This document shows, in pieces, positions 43,187 through 54,416 of a stretch of DNA of 64,000 bases. How positions within the stretch are numbered: position 1 is the first letter of the stretch; every line of letters begins with the position of its first letter. The position numbers and the translations under genes are program-made. The DNA comes from Forficula auricularia (taxonomy: Eukaryota; Arthropoda; Insecta; Dermaptera; Forficulidae): the NCBI GenBank assembly GCA_024734495.1, contig JALMQS010000427.1, forward strand, positions 54,402 through 118,401, read 5' to 3'. The notes beneath the pieces were generated by a model, which did not search any database, had not been told where the DNA came from, and worked only from the letters and a program-made list of their open reading frames with translations.

Positions 43187-43390
43187 TTTAATTTATTATA
43201 TATTTACTTTAAAAAAATATACCTATATAATGAATTCTTCTGTTTTATTTTAGTTCTATGTTAACATAGATTAAAATTCTATATACATTTATATAGGTAT
43301 ATTTGGCTATATTTAATATTATATAAAAAAATAATAATAATATTATAAAAATAAATAATATAACGATTTGTTTTGAATTATTATGATTTG

Positions 43391-43507
43391 AACATCTAAC
43401 CTATAAAATGTTTTTCTAATGTAAATAAACACATCAGAGTTATCCCCAGGATAAAGGTTAACCCATCAAGTTCGGAGAGTTAAAGATAGAGGGGTTAAGT
43501 CTGCGAT
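43391..43507 (+). repeat. 117-bp direct repeat, left copy
   Basis: Identical to 43626-43742 except for two substitutions (AGAGTT/AGGGTT and TTCGG/TTTGG). It directly precedes a truncated SINE B. Confidence 0.95.
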
Positions 43508-43625
43508 TTGAGGCATCCGGCTAAAATCTGACCCCCGAGGTAGAGACAAATTTAAATAAAATAATTAGTATCGTAAATGGCTTATGGCTAGAAAGGCCGA
43601 AAAGCCAAAAAAAAAAAAAAAAAAA
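43508..43625 (+). mobile_element. SINE B, 5'-truncated, between 117-bp repeats
   Basis: Starts within the SINE body (TGAGGCATCCGGCTAAAATC) and ends with GCTTATGGCTAGAAAGGCCG and a poly-A of about 22. The tRNA head is missing. Confidence 0.85.
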
Positions 43626-43742
43626 AACATCTAACCTATAAAATGTTTTTCTAATGTAAATAAACACATCAGGGTTATCCCCAGGATAAAGGTTAACCCA
43701 TCAAGTTTGGAGAGTTAAAGATAGAGGGGTTAAGTCTGCGAT
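43626..43742 (+). repeat. 117-bp direct repeat, right copy
   Basis: Begins immediately after the SINE poly-A and ends with CTGCGAT, exactly where the left copy joins the SINE. Confidence 0.95.
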
Positions 43743-45124
43743 CACCCTATGTTTTTTTTTTATGAAACTTATTTCTAGAGCCTAACCCCAGGATCTTCCC
43801 TAGCATAGGGTCATCTTAGTTTTATGAAACTGGCCCTAAGAAGTATTTGTGACCGTGTTGTCGAAAGATGCACGTGAAGGTGTCCCCTGGGATTGCTTCC
43901 ACCTGTTGGCCTAACCCATAAATCATTGAAGCCAGAGTACAGGTGTTGGACATCCAATTTAGCGGCTACCGGACACACACACACCTCTATTCTCAAATAC
44001 ATGTATATATGTATGCATATTTTAGTTCTATTTTGTTAATATTCTTCTGAAAAATGAAAAACGCTCCCCTTCTTCGCGTCTTCTCTGTTTGTCTGTCTGT
44101 CTGTCTTTGCGTTTCTAATTACTTACCACTCCACTCTCATTTTCTTTGCCACAAAACGTCATTCGATAAATCTTTTCATTTTCATAAATTAAATTCTACC
44201 TGACTGGGATGTTTGTGGTTCTTTTTTTTTTTTTATTACTTCTGTTTCATTATTTTTGCCGGAAAAAATAAAGAAGGGAATAGAAGGAATATAATTTTCT
44301 TTCTTTTTTTCAGATTCATATCTTGAAAATTGAATTAGAGCCAGAGCGGAATGAGAAAACGCAATCTATCATTTAATAATATATTAAAGCAAAGGCAGAG
44401 GGGGACAGACAAACAGACATACAGACAAGGGAGAGCGCTGCCAAATTGACAACCGAATTCAGGAATAAATGGAAATTAAAGGAAAATAAGAGTAGAAGAG
44501 AAACAAGGCGTCTATAGTAAGGTAATGATAAATTTAAAATACAGAGGAATAAGTGGGGGTAGAGCCACATACTAAGTGTTTCATGAAACCTTGTAACTAC
44601 CAATATACTTGGGATATCAAATTTGATCTTATTTTCGTATTATTGTTAAGGTAGTTGTTTCGCGACATTACCAGCCAAAAGTTAATGCTAGAGTACAAAG
44701 AACAGACAATAAGGATTCATAGTTCATAAGGCCAAAATTTTTGCTGTTTATGTACCAAATCTAGCCAATCCCGTGCTCGTTTGACAAATTTGGCATCATA
44801 GTAAGTGATTGAATATTTTTATACATGACATTAAAATGACAGATAAAATGACTGATAAAATACATTTTATATTATATCGTTTATATCAGTTCAATTTTCT
44901 TTACTAAATCAATTGAAACATTCGATTAGAAATAATCATGCTCGAAAATGTTTTCCTCACATTTCAGACGAAAAAAATTGCCACGTTCCGATGTGGCCAT
45001 CCACTTGACTTACCATACGCCCTAGCCCTCTCTTATATTTAATAAAATTATTGATAACCATGGGGGGGGATAGTTTTGACGGTTACTAAATTACGACAGC
45101 AAGCAGGCAAAATTACGGTTTTAT
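43743..45124. other. Gene-free stretch
   Basis: Begins with a Harbinger-type terminal sequence (43821-43840). It contains a CA run (43974-43984), TGTC run (44090-44106), an inverted piece shared with 24245-24295 (AGCCAATCCCGTGCTCGTTT at 44763) and the repeat end shared with 13.8 kb. Confidence 0.5.
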
Positions 45125-45570
45125 GAGAATGTCGACGCATCTGGCGGCGCGCGGTGATGGGACGCCTTGCCGGCGGATCGGCCTGAAGACCATTTTCAAA
45201 AAAGATCATGGTAGTCGCAATGAGAGCTCACGAAGACGGCGCGCCCCGCCCGGCATTCGCACATGCCCTTATCCCCGCACGAGACGCAAATGCCCGCCTT
45301 TTTTTTTTTTTTTATATCCCACCCTAGAAAAGGACTTCTAAATAACTTGAGAAGATCAAGGAACCAGGACTGATGGTATTCAGAACATAGTATCCACTGA
45401 TGAATGAATGTGATGATTGCTGTTACCAAATGCATTAGGATCTGCCGAGAGCTGGGAAAACATTTTTGTCCCCTTTTATCCAACACAGCCATATGAGAGG
45501 ATGATTGCCGCAGGGGAGGCACGACTCCCGGTGCGTCCCCGTAGTGAAATCATGGAACCAGATCAAATTT
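45125..45570 (-). other. GC-rich patch joined to a poly-A-tailed sequence
   Basis: 45125-45297 is strikingly GC-rich (GGCGGCGCGCGG, GGCGCGCCCCGCCCGGC) in AT-rich DNA. Read on the minus strand, 45570 to 45315 ends in a 15-base A-run, and the GC-rich patch follows. That is the layout of a retrocopy inserted next to, or into, GC-rich DNA. An ORF of 108 codons runs across the junction (45522-45196) but looks fortuitous. Source not recognised. Confidence 0.35.
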
Positions 45571-45649
45571 GCACCAATTGAAGTATCCAGTTTTCCCCCA
45601 CCAAAGTCTCCTTTACGCCATTGTTTTACAAAATATTTGAACTTATTGA

Positions 45650-46370
45650 GCGCTTAAAAGTCATTTTTTGAAAGTGGGGAGATAAGATGATGTATGTATG
45701 TGTGTGTGTTATCGTTTCTTCGTCCGATTTTTTCCAATAACTTTTGACCGATTCGAATTGAATGAAAACCTAACCATATTGAATAAAACAGCTACTGATG
45801 GTTTTGGCGATATCACCGCAGCCCATTCTCCTGTAAAGTAATTTACCAGTACTTTTGGTTTTTCTAAAATATTCGAAAATGATTCTGAATGAATTTGATA
45901 AATTGATGATCCAATAGTAACTTGTATGACAACAAATGCGTAATATGTTTTGGCAATGATATTTCGTGAACCATCTACAATGATATTTAAACTAACTGAT
46001 ATGTTATAATGATCCAACAGGAGTTCATTTGAAAGTGGAAGGTATGTAGGTATAATGTTTTTTTCATCCATTGATTTTTCCGAATTGAACGATTTTAACG
46101 AATGAAAATAGAAAATGAAATGTTTATTTTTAAAACATGCGTTTAATGTAGCTTTTGGTAAAATTAAATGCCATTTAAAAGTTCTTCTGTAGTACTTTGC
46201 TTTGCCTGTGTTCGGTCTTCTAGAAAACAGAAATTCTAAACTGAATTTGAGAAGTTCTGCACTGATTAGTACTGAATATTTCAAACAACAGTTTTTAGTA
46301 AAGATTATATTTTTAAAGAGTACTTTACTCCAGAGTAAGATTGTACTTTTTTAAAATTCCTCATTTTACC
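45650..46370 (-). repeat. Repeat R, long copy with interior
   Basis: The outer parts match the short copies at 33.3-33.8 and 62.05-62.55 kb (ATCGTTTYTT...CCGATT, AGTACTTTACTCYAGAGTAAG). It holds about 330 bp more between TCGAAAATGA and TTTTTAGTAAA, which carries most of the ORF below. Confidence 0.65.
45709..46284 (-). CDS. Unrecognised 191-codon ORF in the long repeat R copy
   Basis: Open from MKYSVLISAELLK to KNRTKKR without a break, which is long for DNA this AT-rich. Features include FSRRPNTGKAKYYRRTFKWH, SLNIIVDGSRNIIAKTYYAF and FTGEWAAVISPKP. No signal peptide, zinc finger or transposase signature is evident. The last third lies in sequence shared with the short copies of repeat R. It could be the remaining coding region of an otherwise non-autonomous element, a domesticated fragment, or chance. 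No function is proposed. Confidence 0.35.
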   Translation of the reverse strand: MKYSVLISAELLKFSLEFLFSRRPNTGKAKYYRRTFKWHLILPKATLNACFKNKHFIFYFHSLKSFNSEKSMDEKNIIPTYLPLSNELLLDHYNISVSLNIIVDGSRNIIAKTYYAFVVIQVTIGSSIYQIHSESFSNILEKPKVLVNYFTGEWAAVISPKPSVAVLFNMVRFSFNSNRSKVIGKNRTKKR

Positions 46371-46639
46371 AAAATTTAAAAAAACCTACCATTCAATGAA
46401 TTGTATTCATTTGATCGGTAATATTGGTATTATGGCTGAATGTACAACTTCACGACTATTTATTACTTGAAGTCAACATGAACTGCAAGTAGACAAGTGA
46501 TATCTGATGAAGAATAAAGGAACAAACGTATTAATATTTCAAATGAATTTGGATAAAGTTTAGCAACGATCCTGTTGCAGTTTATTTTTAGTTTGAAAAG
46601 ATTATAATTTTAAATTTTAACCCCTCCTTCCCCACTTAT

Positions 46640-46880
46640 TTTTAGGTCGATATGACCTAAATCTGATCAGCTCAGATCTTAATGGACCGAAACTACTTAT
46701 GAAATTTGGCTTTGATATTCACACTAGTTTTTTGAGCTAGCTCGTCCACAAAAATTTGGTAACGCACAGACTTCTGCACAGACCTAGCAGACATTTTGAC
46801 AAAACAATTATTATTTCGAGAAAAATAAGAAAAACGCTCTTTTCATGCATGATTACAATACTTGACCATACACCCTGTAT
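46640..46880 (-). repeat. CAGGGTATGG repeat, copy 3 (inverted)
   Basis: AGCTAGCTCGTCCACAAAAA, GACAAAACAATTATT and CATACACCCTGTATGG are the complement of 13082-13485 landmarks; the interior is shortened. Confidence 0.65.
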
Positions 46881-46960
46881 GGTTAAGTAAAAAATTGATA
46901 CCCTTATCCAGAAAAATTAAACTTATATACTTTCAAAGAGTAAACTGATAATAATAAAAA

Positions 46961-47337
46961 TAATAATATTAAATGAATTTAACCTTTAAAGGACATCATA
47001 GATATTAGAGAAATATTTTTATCATTGCATATCAGAGAGGCTCGTCCCTTAGGAATCGGGCAAGCGCTAACTAAGCTTGCCAGGCCAGTAGCCAAACCTT
47101 GCTTCTCTGACATGCAACATATATAATTATTATAGCTATAGATTCCCTTTGAGTTGAAGGGAGTGAAAAATCTAGCTATAATACTTATATATGTTGCATG
47201 TCAGGGAGAGATTTGTCATTTGGCTACGGTACTGGAGTTCGTTGTGCATGGGTTCGATTCCTCTCTGATATGCAATGTAAAAATATTTCTCTAATATCTA
47301 TGATGTCCTTTAAAGTTAAATTCATTTAATAATATTA
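46961..47337. repeat. Foldback with tRNA-like core, copy 3
   Basis: Outer arms of about 75 bp (AATATTAAATGAATTTAAC at 46966 and its complement at 47315-47333), then TTGCATATCAGAGAGG and its partner at 47260-47276. Inside are a second inner palindrome (46.12-style GCAACATATATAA) and a B-box-like GGTTCGATTCC near 47250. Same edges as 55533-55785. Confidence 0.75.
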
Positions 47338-47529
47338 TATACTGGGTTGATTTTTGAAATAATTTCCATCACCCAAAAGATACTTAAATCTTTGTTTTCA
47401 CTGAAAAATAATAATGTTTTCAAAATTTTCTATAAAAATCGTTTTGTTATTTTTTAACAAATGTAATCAACGCCTACATTACATCTTATGAAAATTATAA
47501 TTTTGAAAAAATCTAGCGCACGCGCACTT

Positions 47530-47930
47530 TCTACTCTCTCTTTCGCTGGTTAAATAAATGCGCTGTTTTTTAATACATTTCTCATTATTTATTCCTTATT
47601 ATCTCAGAAAGTTGTAACTATGAATCAAAATTGTCTTAAAATATGTATTGGTATATTGTTTAATGTTGGTTTAGTTTTTTATCAAAATAGTAAGAAGGGT
47701 TTCTTAATTATAATTAAATTGGTATGTAAATTTTCCGATATCCCGTATAGTGCAATGTTAAAGAGCCCGAAAAACTCATTTTTTGAAATAAAATATCTCC
47801 GGAACTGTATTGTTCATAAATTTCGTTTTGCCACCAATCGATGCAGAAATATTTAAATAATAATATATCTAAATTTTATTAAAATCCTAAGAAAACGCAT
47901 TTGGCGGAACAACTACCTTAAGTAGAAAAT
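47530..47930 (+). repeat. Repeat K, uninterrupted copy
   Basis: Serves as the empty-site reference for the two insertions in 22080-24115. A 78-codon frame at 47620-47856 (with LFNVGLVFYQNSKKGFLIII) resembles one in the other copy, but a one-base indel shifts the start between copies, so coding is doubtful. Confidence 0.7.
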
Positions 47931-48220
47931 GAAGAAATTTGTGGAATTTTTCATGATTTTAAATTAAAGTCTTTTCTAAACTCTGTCAAAAGTAAAAACA
48001 GGGGTGGCCACAAACCTTAACTTTGGGAGGCGCAAATTTATAAAACTGTTTCAAAGCGAGCCACATTGTTTGGAGTATAAATAATGGTTTATTAAAAAAA
48101 AGACACATTTCTTTTATTTCATAAAATATAAATGAAGTAACATATATTTTTTGATCTACTTACTTATAACATTACAAAAATAATTTTTGTATTATTATTA
48201 TTTTTAATTTAATTATTATA

Positions 48221-49001
48221 CAGGGTGTGGCATAAAGATCTACCACATTTTGAAGAGATATAAAAATGAAAAAATTTAACTAGAAAAAAACTAAATTTAT
48301 TTTTGAAAAGAAAATAAATGAATTTTTTTTTTAATGTATTTTTAACATTATCAGACAAAAAAAAGGGGGGGGGTCAAAAAAATTCTAGCCCCATTTGATC
48401 AAACTCAACCAAATTTTGTATACATATTCTGTGGATCCCCAGAAGGCTAGAAATCCAAAAACTAACCAAATTTTGTATACATAGTTTGGTCGAAAGGGCT
48501 AGAATTTTCATTTTTGACCCTCCCCCATTTAGGGTGGTTAGTTTTTGCATTTCTAGCTCTCTGGGTATACAAAATTTTGGTTGATTTTGGTTGAAAGGGC
48601 TAGAATTTTCAATTTTGACCATCCCCCGTTTTGGGTGGTTAGTTTTTGCATTTCTGGCCTTCTGGGGGTCCACAGAATATGTATACAAAATTTGGTTGAG
48701 TTTGGTCGAAAGGGCTAGAATTTTCATTTTTGACCCCCCCCCCTATTTTGGGTATAAGTTTTTGCATTTCTAGCCTTCTGGGAGTCCACAGAATATGTAT
48801 ATAAAATTTGGTTGAGTTTGGTCGAAAGGGCTAGAATTTTCATTTTGGAACCCCCCCCCTTTTTTTTGTCTGATAATGTTTAAAATACATAAAAAAATTA
48901 TTTTATGTTCTTTTCAAAAATATATTCAGTTTTTTCCTAGTTAAATTTTTTCATTTTTTTATACCTCTTCAAAATGTGGTAGATCTTTATGCCCCACCCT
49001 G
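48221..49001. mobile_element. TA-flanked foldback carrying a minisatellite
   Basis: Inverted ends CAGGGTGTGGCATAAAGATC and the complement, with arms of about 140 bp. TA lies on both sides (48219-48220, 49002-49003). The interior is a minisatellite. TA targets and CAGGG ends suggest Tc1/mariner-type mobilisation. No ORF of its own. Confidence 0.8.
48363..48860. repeat. Minisatellite array of about 116-bp units
   Basis: The left units are in minus orientation (48400-48480), the rest plus, with ATGTATACAAAATTTGGTTG-type words near 48566, 48682 and 48798 (116-bp spacing). The orientation switch near 48490 makes the array itself a partial palindrome. Confidence 0.75.
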
Positions 49002-49194
49002 TACTTTTTAAAATCAGTATTATTCAAGAGGGTTCAAGAGCCGCACGAGATTGACTGAAGAGCCGCATGCGGCTCGCGAGCCACGATGTGGCCACCTCTG
49101 GTGAAAATCAACTGTTGTGGTCACTACACGACTTTCACATTCTCACTTATTTAAAATCACTGCGACACTTCTAATTTACACCACCTTCCTTTAT

Positions 49195-49437
49195 TTTTTA
49201 TTTTGTATTATTTTTAATGATAGTGATGTGAGAAGGAGATACACCAGAAGGTGCATCCCCTAAAGGCCTGTATGGGATGGCCCCTCGATCGTGAAAAGAA
49301 CAGAGTAGAAGGAAAGAATCCGAAATCACGAGCCAAATCTCAGAAAGTTAGATACAATCCAATTTACTAAGTTTTTTAAGGGCTTCGAACAGTGGTAAAT
49401 TCTCCGCGCGATAAATTAGGTTAAATTTATCTCCCAC
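49195..49437 (-). mobile_element. SINE A, 5'-truncated, minus strand
   Basis: Complement of the LINE-type tail and SINE A body, ending at CTCCCAC exactly like 24531-24778. Confidence 0.8.
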
Positions 49438-49559
49438 TTAAAATTTCAATCGGATTAATATTTATACATGACTTATAACTCATGAGACTTTGATAAGTAC
49501 ACCGATTAAAAAAAAATCGTTGGTGCCGTTTTTGGGAGAATAAAAAAACGAAAAATCTT

Positions 49560-50125
49560 TCATTTAAAAGTCCATTTGCGGTGTTTTTAAAAAAATTGCT
49601 GTTCTCCTTCATAAAATGAAAACCACCGATCCAAGAAACTTGATTTCTATCTCATTCTCTAGAGATTTTTTTGACTTGAACGTTTACTTGGATCACTTTA
49701 TTGATAAAACTCTTAGATTTATAGATATCTGGTATTTTCCATTACACTTTTGAGGATTAGGATTATATCCTGTCTGGAAAATGCTGGATATCAATAAATC
49801 AAAGACTTTTAACAAAAAAGGGGTTCAAGTAATCGTTCAAGTCAACAAAATTTCTAGAGAATGGGATAGGAATCATGTTTTTAGAATGAGTGGTTTTTAT
49901 TTTATGAAGGAAAATCGGCGATTTTTTGCAAAAAATTGCAGTTTTTCTAAACTTCAACCTCATTGCGCCACGGGTTACCATTATCCAATTAATATGAAAC
50001 ATTATTTTAATTGTAGACAATTTAATCTAGTTTGCATGGTCTTTGTCGAAAACGTGATCCTTCATGGTCAAAATAGGGAAAAAATCAAAAAAGTGCGAGT
50101 TTTGGGGATATTCAAAAGTTTTTTT
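49560..50125. repeat. Diverged copy of the 1.34-kb palindrome family
   Basis: Shares TTCATAAAATGAAAACCAC, GACTTGAACGTTTACTTGGATC and TCCTGTCTGGAAAATG with both arms at 40.5-41.8 kb, and is itself inverted around about 49760. The 125-codon ORF at 49781-50158 comes from this repeat and is not treated as a gene. Confidence 0.7.
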
Positions 50126-50149
50126 TTTGTTAAGGGTAATAGTGTGGGT

Positions 50150-50410
50150 TCTTGGTGAAATATTTTAAATAAAGTAAATAAAATTTTTGAAATTTTTTTT
50201 AGAAACTTTTTAAAATTTAAAAGTGTCCTTTGTGAACTCCTAAAGATGTGCTTATAGCCCGAAATCTATATAGAGTCGTGCTAAGCAAGCATTTGATCTT
50301 TTATTTATGTGAAACCTACCTAAAATTACCTATTTAAAATTTTATATTTAATTTTATATTTAAAATTTTTAAAAATTTCTAAAAAAAAATTTCAAAAATT
50401 TTCTTTAATT
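50150..50410. repeat. Decayed foldback of the 8.9/34.8-kb type
   Basis: TTCTTGGTGAAATATTTTAA at the left, GTGAAACCTACC on the right and inverted TTTTTGAAATTTTTTTTAGA arms. The centre CTAAAGA...GCCCGAAATCTATAT is a degraded hammerhead-like core (G lost from CTGA). Confidence 0.5.
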
Positions 50411-52379
50411 ATATTTATTAAAAGTGATTCGAGGGGCTGTTTTTTGGATCCCCATAAAAAATCAAACTATTTTTGCATTTTTTTAATCGACGCAAATTTT
50501 TCTCTCTACAATTTACTATAGGATGGTGATTTACAAAATATGGACTGTTTTTGAGTTATATGCGAAAAACTGGAAAAAGTCCCAAAATTTCGAGGTTTTT
50601 CGGCCACCACAAAAGTTGTCCCCCACACTTTCGAGGTCGCAAACTTAAATTTGGCATACCCCATCATACCAAACGATCCTAGAAACAATCTTTTCCCGAT
50701 GTAAGCTGAAACCCCCCATATACTGGGCTAATATGATTAATCACGAATTATGTTCTTTTTTAATTTCTTGAAGTACCTACCTATTTGTTTTAATAAAAAA
50801 TATTCCATTAAATATTTTGGTTTGAAGATTGACCCCCCTCCTCCGATGAAAATTTTCTAGCTACGCCACTGATCATTACATGATATAGAAGTAATGATAT
50901 AGAATATAAATCTGAAAGTAAAATCGTCTAAAAACGACTCCCTCACACCGGCCTCAAGTTTAAAGTAAAATAAATAAAAAATAAAAAACTACTAAGGGTA
51001 ATTCGACTTAAGAAAATCTTTACAGGATACTTTACAGAACATTTGGTTCGGACCTACAAAAAATTTGATCTTTCCCAAAATAATCATTCGATTAAAAGTT
51101 TCAGTCGTTGGCTAGACTATAGTCACTTGGACAACCATATATTTACTATAATAAAAATGAATTTCTGTTTCTTTGTAAGCGCAGATCTCTCAAATGCCTG
51201 GACCGATTTGGCTAATTTTTTTTTAATGTTCGTAATAGTCCAATTCAGGTTAATATGTAAAAAAAATTGGAAAAGTTGCCCGAAAAATTGGAAAATTCAG
51301 GAAAAACTAAAAAAAAATAAGGTTAGCCAACATAGCTTGCCAAACAATAAAAGAACTAAACTAGCAAAAAAACAAATGTTGGCGGCCCTGTTTCTAACCA
51401 CATTATCGTTGAAGAAGAATTTAATACTGCAACAAAGATTTAAAAAACTATCTATTTTTTTAAAGTACATTTAAAACCAAAAATTAAAAAAAAAATCGTC
51501 ATGATAACTAAATTTTTGAAAAAGTTATGGTTATTTAAAAAAAGCTATTTTTTTCAAAAATTCCTAACTTCCTTTGGGTTGGGTGAAAAAATTTGAAAAA
51601 AATTCTGAAAACCGTCTTTAATAAGGTAGAAAAAATAAAAAAGTTTCAGCCAAGCTTTTGATTATATATATAGATGAAAAATATTTAATTTAAAATGAAA
51701 AATGTTAATTAAGTTTTGGGCACTTAGATGGCGATCATCTTGCTATTATGCTAGTGTGTCCAAAAATTTATACTTTTTTTTGGACAAAAGACCTCAAAAA
51801 AATTCCATCGTTAAAGTAAAATATGTTATTTAAAAATCTTTTTCTTAAAAACAACCTTTGGGAATCTCACCTCATCTTTTTTCTATTGTATTTAAGATCC
51901 TCAGCCATTTCAAAAGAACTAAGCCTTTTGGCTTTTGTATTCGAGCTCATTCATTCATTTCAATATTATTTATTTATTTCAAAGTTAATTATAAAGGATT
52001 ACTGAAACTATACTAACTAAACTAACTGAAAGGAATTAATTAGCTTTTAGAATTTCTTTAAAAATATATTTTAAAGATTCAATTAGCTCCGTAGAATTCT
52101 TTAAAGAAAACAAAATCATTTGAAAACCCATTGTTATATTGTTTTGAAATCTAGGAAATTTCAGCCTATTGAAATTATTAAAAACCTATTTTGAGTCTAA
52201 TTAAACCTAAATTTTCTATAATCTAATAATAAACTTTAAAAGTTTATTATTTTTAATTTTTTAATTGGATAATTCTCCCCAAATGACGATTTTTACCTTA
52301 TTTATTGAATTTTTACAAGACAAAAACTTTATTTTAATTTAAGTTGAAAGGTTCTTTTTGCCGAATAATTGAGTAGCAG
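50411..52379. other. Gene-free AT-rich stretch
   Basis: No gene supported. The 143-codon frame at 51043-51474 lies in T/A-rich sequence with a common non-coding repeat word (GCCTGGACCGATTTGGCTAA) and is not called. Confidence 0.4.
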
Positions 52380-52500
52380 AAGGGGACAATAAAATATTGT
52401 CTTCTGCTGGAAAAATAAATTTTTTAAATTCATTCATAAAGAGATATACTTTGTCCTCTTCATCAATCTATCACAATTAATTCACAAGAGTTGTTTTATG
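52380..52500 (-). repeat. Decayed Penelope-type terminal repeat
   Basis: GGGGACAATAAA, GTCTTCTGCTGGAA and, inverted, TTGATGAAGAGGACAAAG are recognisable, but the GAAAC box is lost. It is the oldest visible copy of the family. Confidence 0.6.
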
Positions 52501-52659
52501 AAAGTGTTCTTTACACGTGTATAAAACATCAATAAAACAGCCACGTAGGTCCAGGCGGCAAGCCCCTGGCTAGCAAAAGGCCCCCTGAAGGCGGGCATTG
52601 AAGCTAATATATAATGTAAATGAACATTAATTGTCCCAAAATCGGATTGGATGATCTTA

Positions 52660-52810
52660 GGGCCAGTTGTATGTCGGCTGGTGCATAAAGTCTTTAAAAC
52701 GTTGACAAAGGGTAAAACCTTAGAATTCACCTTGTTCCGAGTTTTACCCTTTGTCAACTTTTACAACGACTTTAACCAACTGACATAGCCAACATACGAT
52801 CGAGCCGTCG
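52660..52810. mobile_element. Harbinger-like MITE with GGGCCAGTTGTATG end
   Basis: TTA precedes GGGCCAGTTGTATGTCGG at 52660. An inner inverted pair, GTTGACAAAGGGTAAAAC and its complement, brackets the centre. The right end (GACATAGCCAACATACGATC) is eroded. Confidence 0.6.
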
Positions 52811-53867
52811 TAGTTATATTTTGGATTATATATGTTGTACGTGTTCAATAAATAGTTATAATTAATTATGTGTGTGATTTAATCAAAATTTCAACCTTCA
52901 ATTAATCTGATCACACAAATACAAGCTTTAATAGCTTCATATCGATTGGATAATAAGTATCGAGAAATATAGGCTGAGAAATCGTATACATGAAATTAAT
53001 TTTTTTATATCTCGAATGAAAAATGATTTAATTTACCGAAATGTCAATATATATATATATATTTTTTAAATTTATTTAATCGTATAAGAAAGAAATGAAA
53101 AGAATTCAATTATAGGAGAAATTGGAATGAACTCTGATGGTGAGACGTGAGAGATGCAGCAGCTGAGGCGCCTGCCTCTGTTGTTACTGTTGTTGGTTGT
53201 TGTTGTTGTTTAACTGCCGGTTTAGTTTTGTATCATTGCCTGGATGTTGTGATTAATGTCGAGGCGATCCCATTAATTAGCGTCGATAAATCAAACGCAA
53301 CCAAAGAGAAGCCAAGCCGTAACGCTAGGTGGGCGTTTGGGGGCAAGGGGGCATTTTATTAGGAATCCAATCCAATCGAGTGAGAAATTTAACCTCTTCT
53401 AATTATGTTTAATTTTTTTGCTTTTTGCAACATGGAATTGATTACAGTGAATTTGTACCTCAAATGGCACACATGACCGGGGGGGGGGGGGGGGGGGATT
53501 TGCATTTTTAGAAATACAGTATTAGAGGGTAATCAGTTAATATAGAAAGTTCATATTACCAGTAGTACGTAGCAGAGTTTATTATTGTGTCTTAGGTTTA
53601 ATCTAAGATATTATGAAGAGAAACAAAGAGGTTGTCCTCTGCTTGATGCAAATAAACATACACATCTAAATATATCAAATATATATAGTCAGATCCATTA
53701 CTTTTCGACGAAAGTGTGCGGGGGTTGGTCACCAAAAAAAGTCGATATTTAAGTCATTTTCAAAAGTTTATATCCCAGCTTCTATATGACTTAGAGACTT
53801 GTTTGAGGCGGCATTCTTCTCTGTAAAGCCTCTGCTTTTAAGAAAATAAAAATAATTTTTAAGAAAA
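52811..53867. other. Gene-free stretch with a single-copy island
   Basis: 53140-53370 is less AT-rich, has a GTT run (53180-53212) and matches no repeat here; it may be host intronic or regulatory DNA. A pure G-run of about 17 lies near 53480. No exon is supported. Confidence 0.4.
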
Positions 53868-54365
53868 ATAAACCGACTTCAAAAATCGAACCGAAATTAA
53901 AAAACCAATTATTTATTAAAAGGAATTGATTAATAACATCACTAAATAACCGACTTACTAAATGCAACAAATAAAATACACTAAAGGAATAAAATAATTA
54001 TTATCTTATTTAGTTACAACTAAACGACGAATTATTAACTTGAAATTACTTTTTGAAGTCGGTACCAAACAAACTATACCTATAGGCTAAGCACAGCCCT
54101 CCAAACGTACTAAATAAGATCCGTCGAGTGCGATTCATAAAAGATATAGTTATGTTTGGCACCGACATCAAAAAGTAATTTCATGTTAATATTTCGTCGT
54201 TTAGTTGTAACTAAATAAGATAATAATTATTTTATACCTTTTAGTGTATTTTATTTGTTGCATTTATTTTTTTGAAGTCGGTTTTTTATTTTTCTCTTTT
54301 TTAGTGATGTTATTAATAGTGATCAATTTCCTTTTAATAAATAATTGATTTTTTTAATTTTATAT
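53868..54365. repeat. Foldback with GAAGTCGGT ends, copy 2
   Basis: Nearly complete: outer ends ACCGACTTCAAAAA (53877) and TTTTTGAAGTCGGTTTTTTA (54270), arms through AATTATTAACTTGAAATTAC, and a loop with AAACTATACCTATAGGC. Confidence 0.7.
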
Positions 54366-54416
54366 CCCATAATAAGATTATTACAATTATTATTATACCT
54401 ATATTAAAAATTGGGC

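Noticed and set aside
49781..50158. 125-codon plus-strand ORF
   Set aside because: Lies in a diverged copy of the 1.34-kb palindrome family; the homologous arms at 40.5-41.8 kb have no matching frame.
51043..51474. 143-codon plus-strand ORF
   Set aside because: T/A-rich composition, a common non-coding repeat word inside it, no domain, and no conservation elsewhere in the window.
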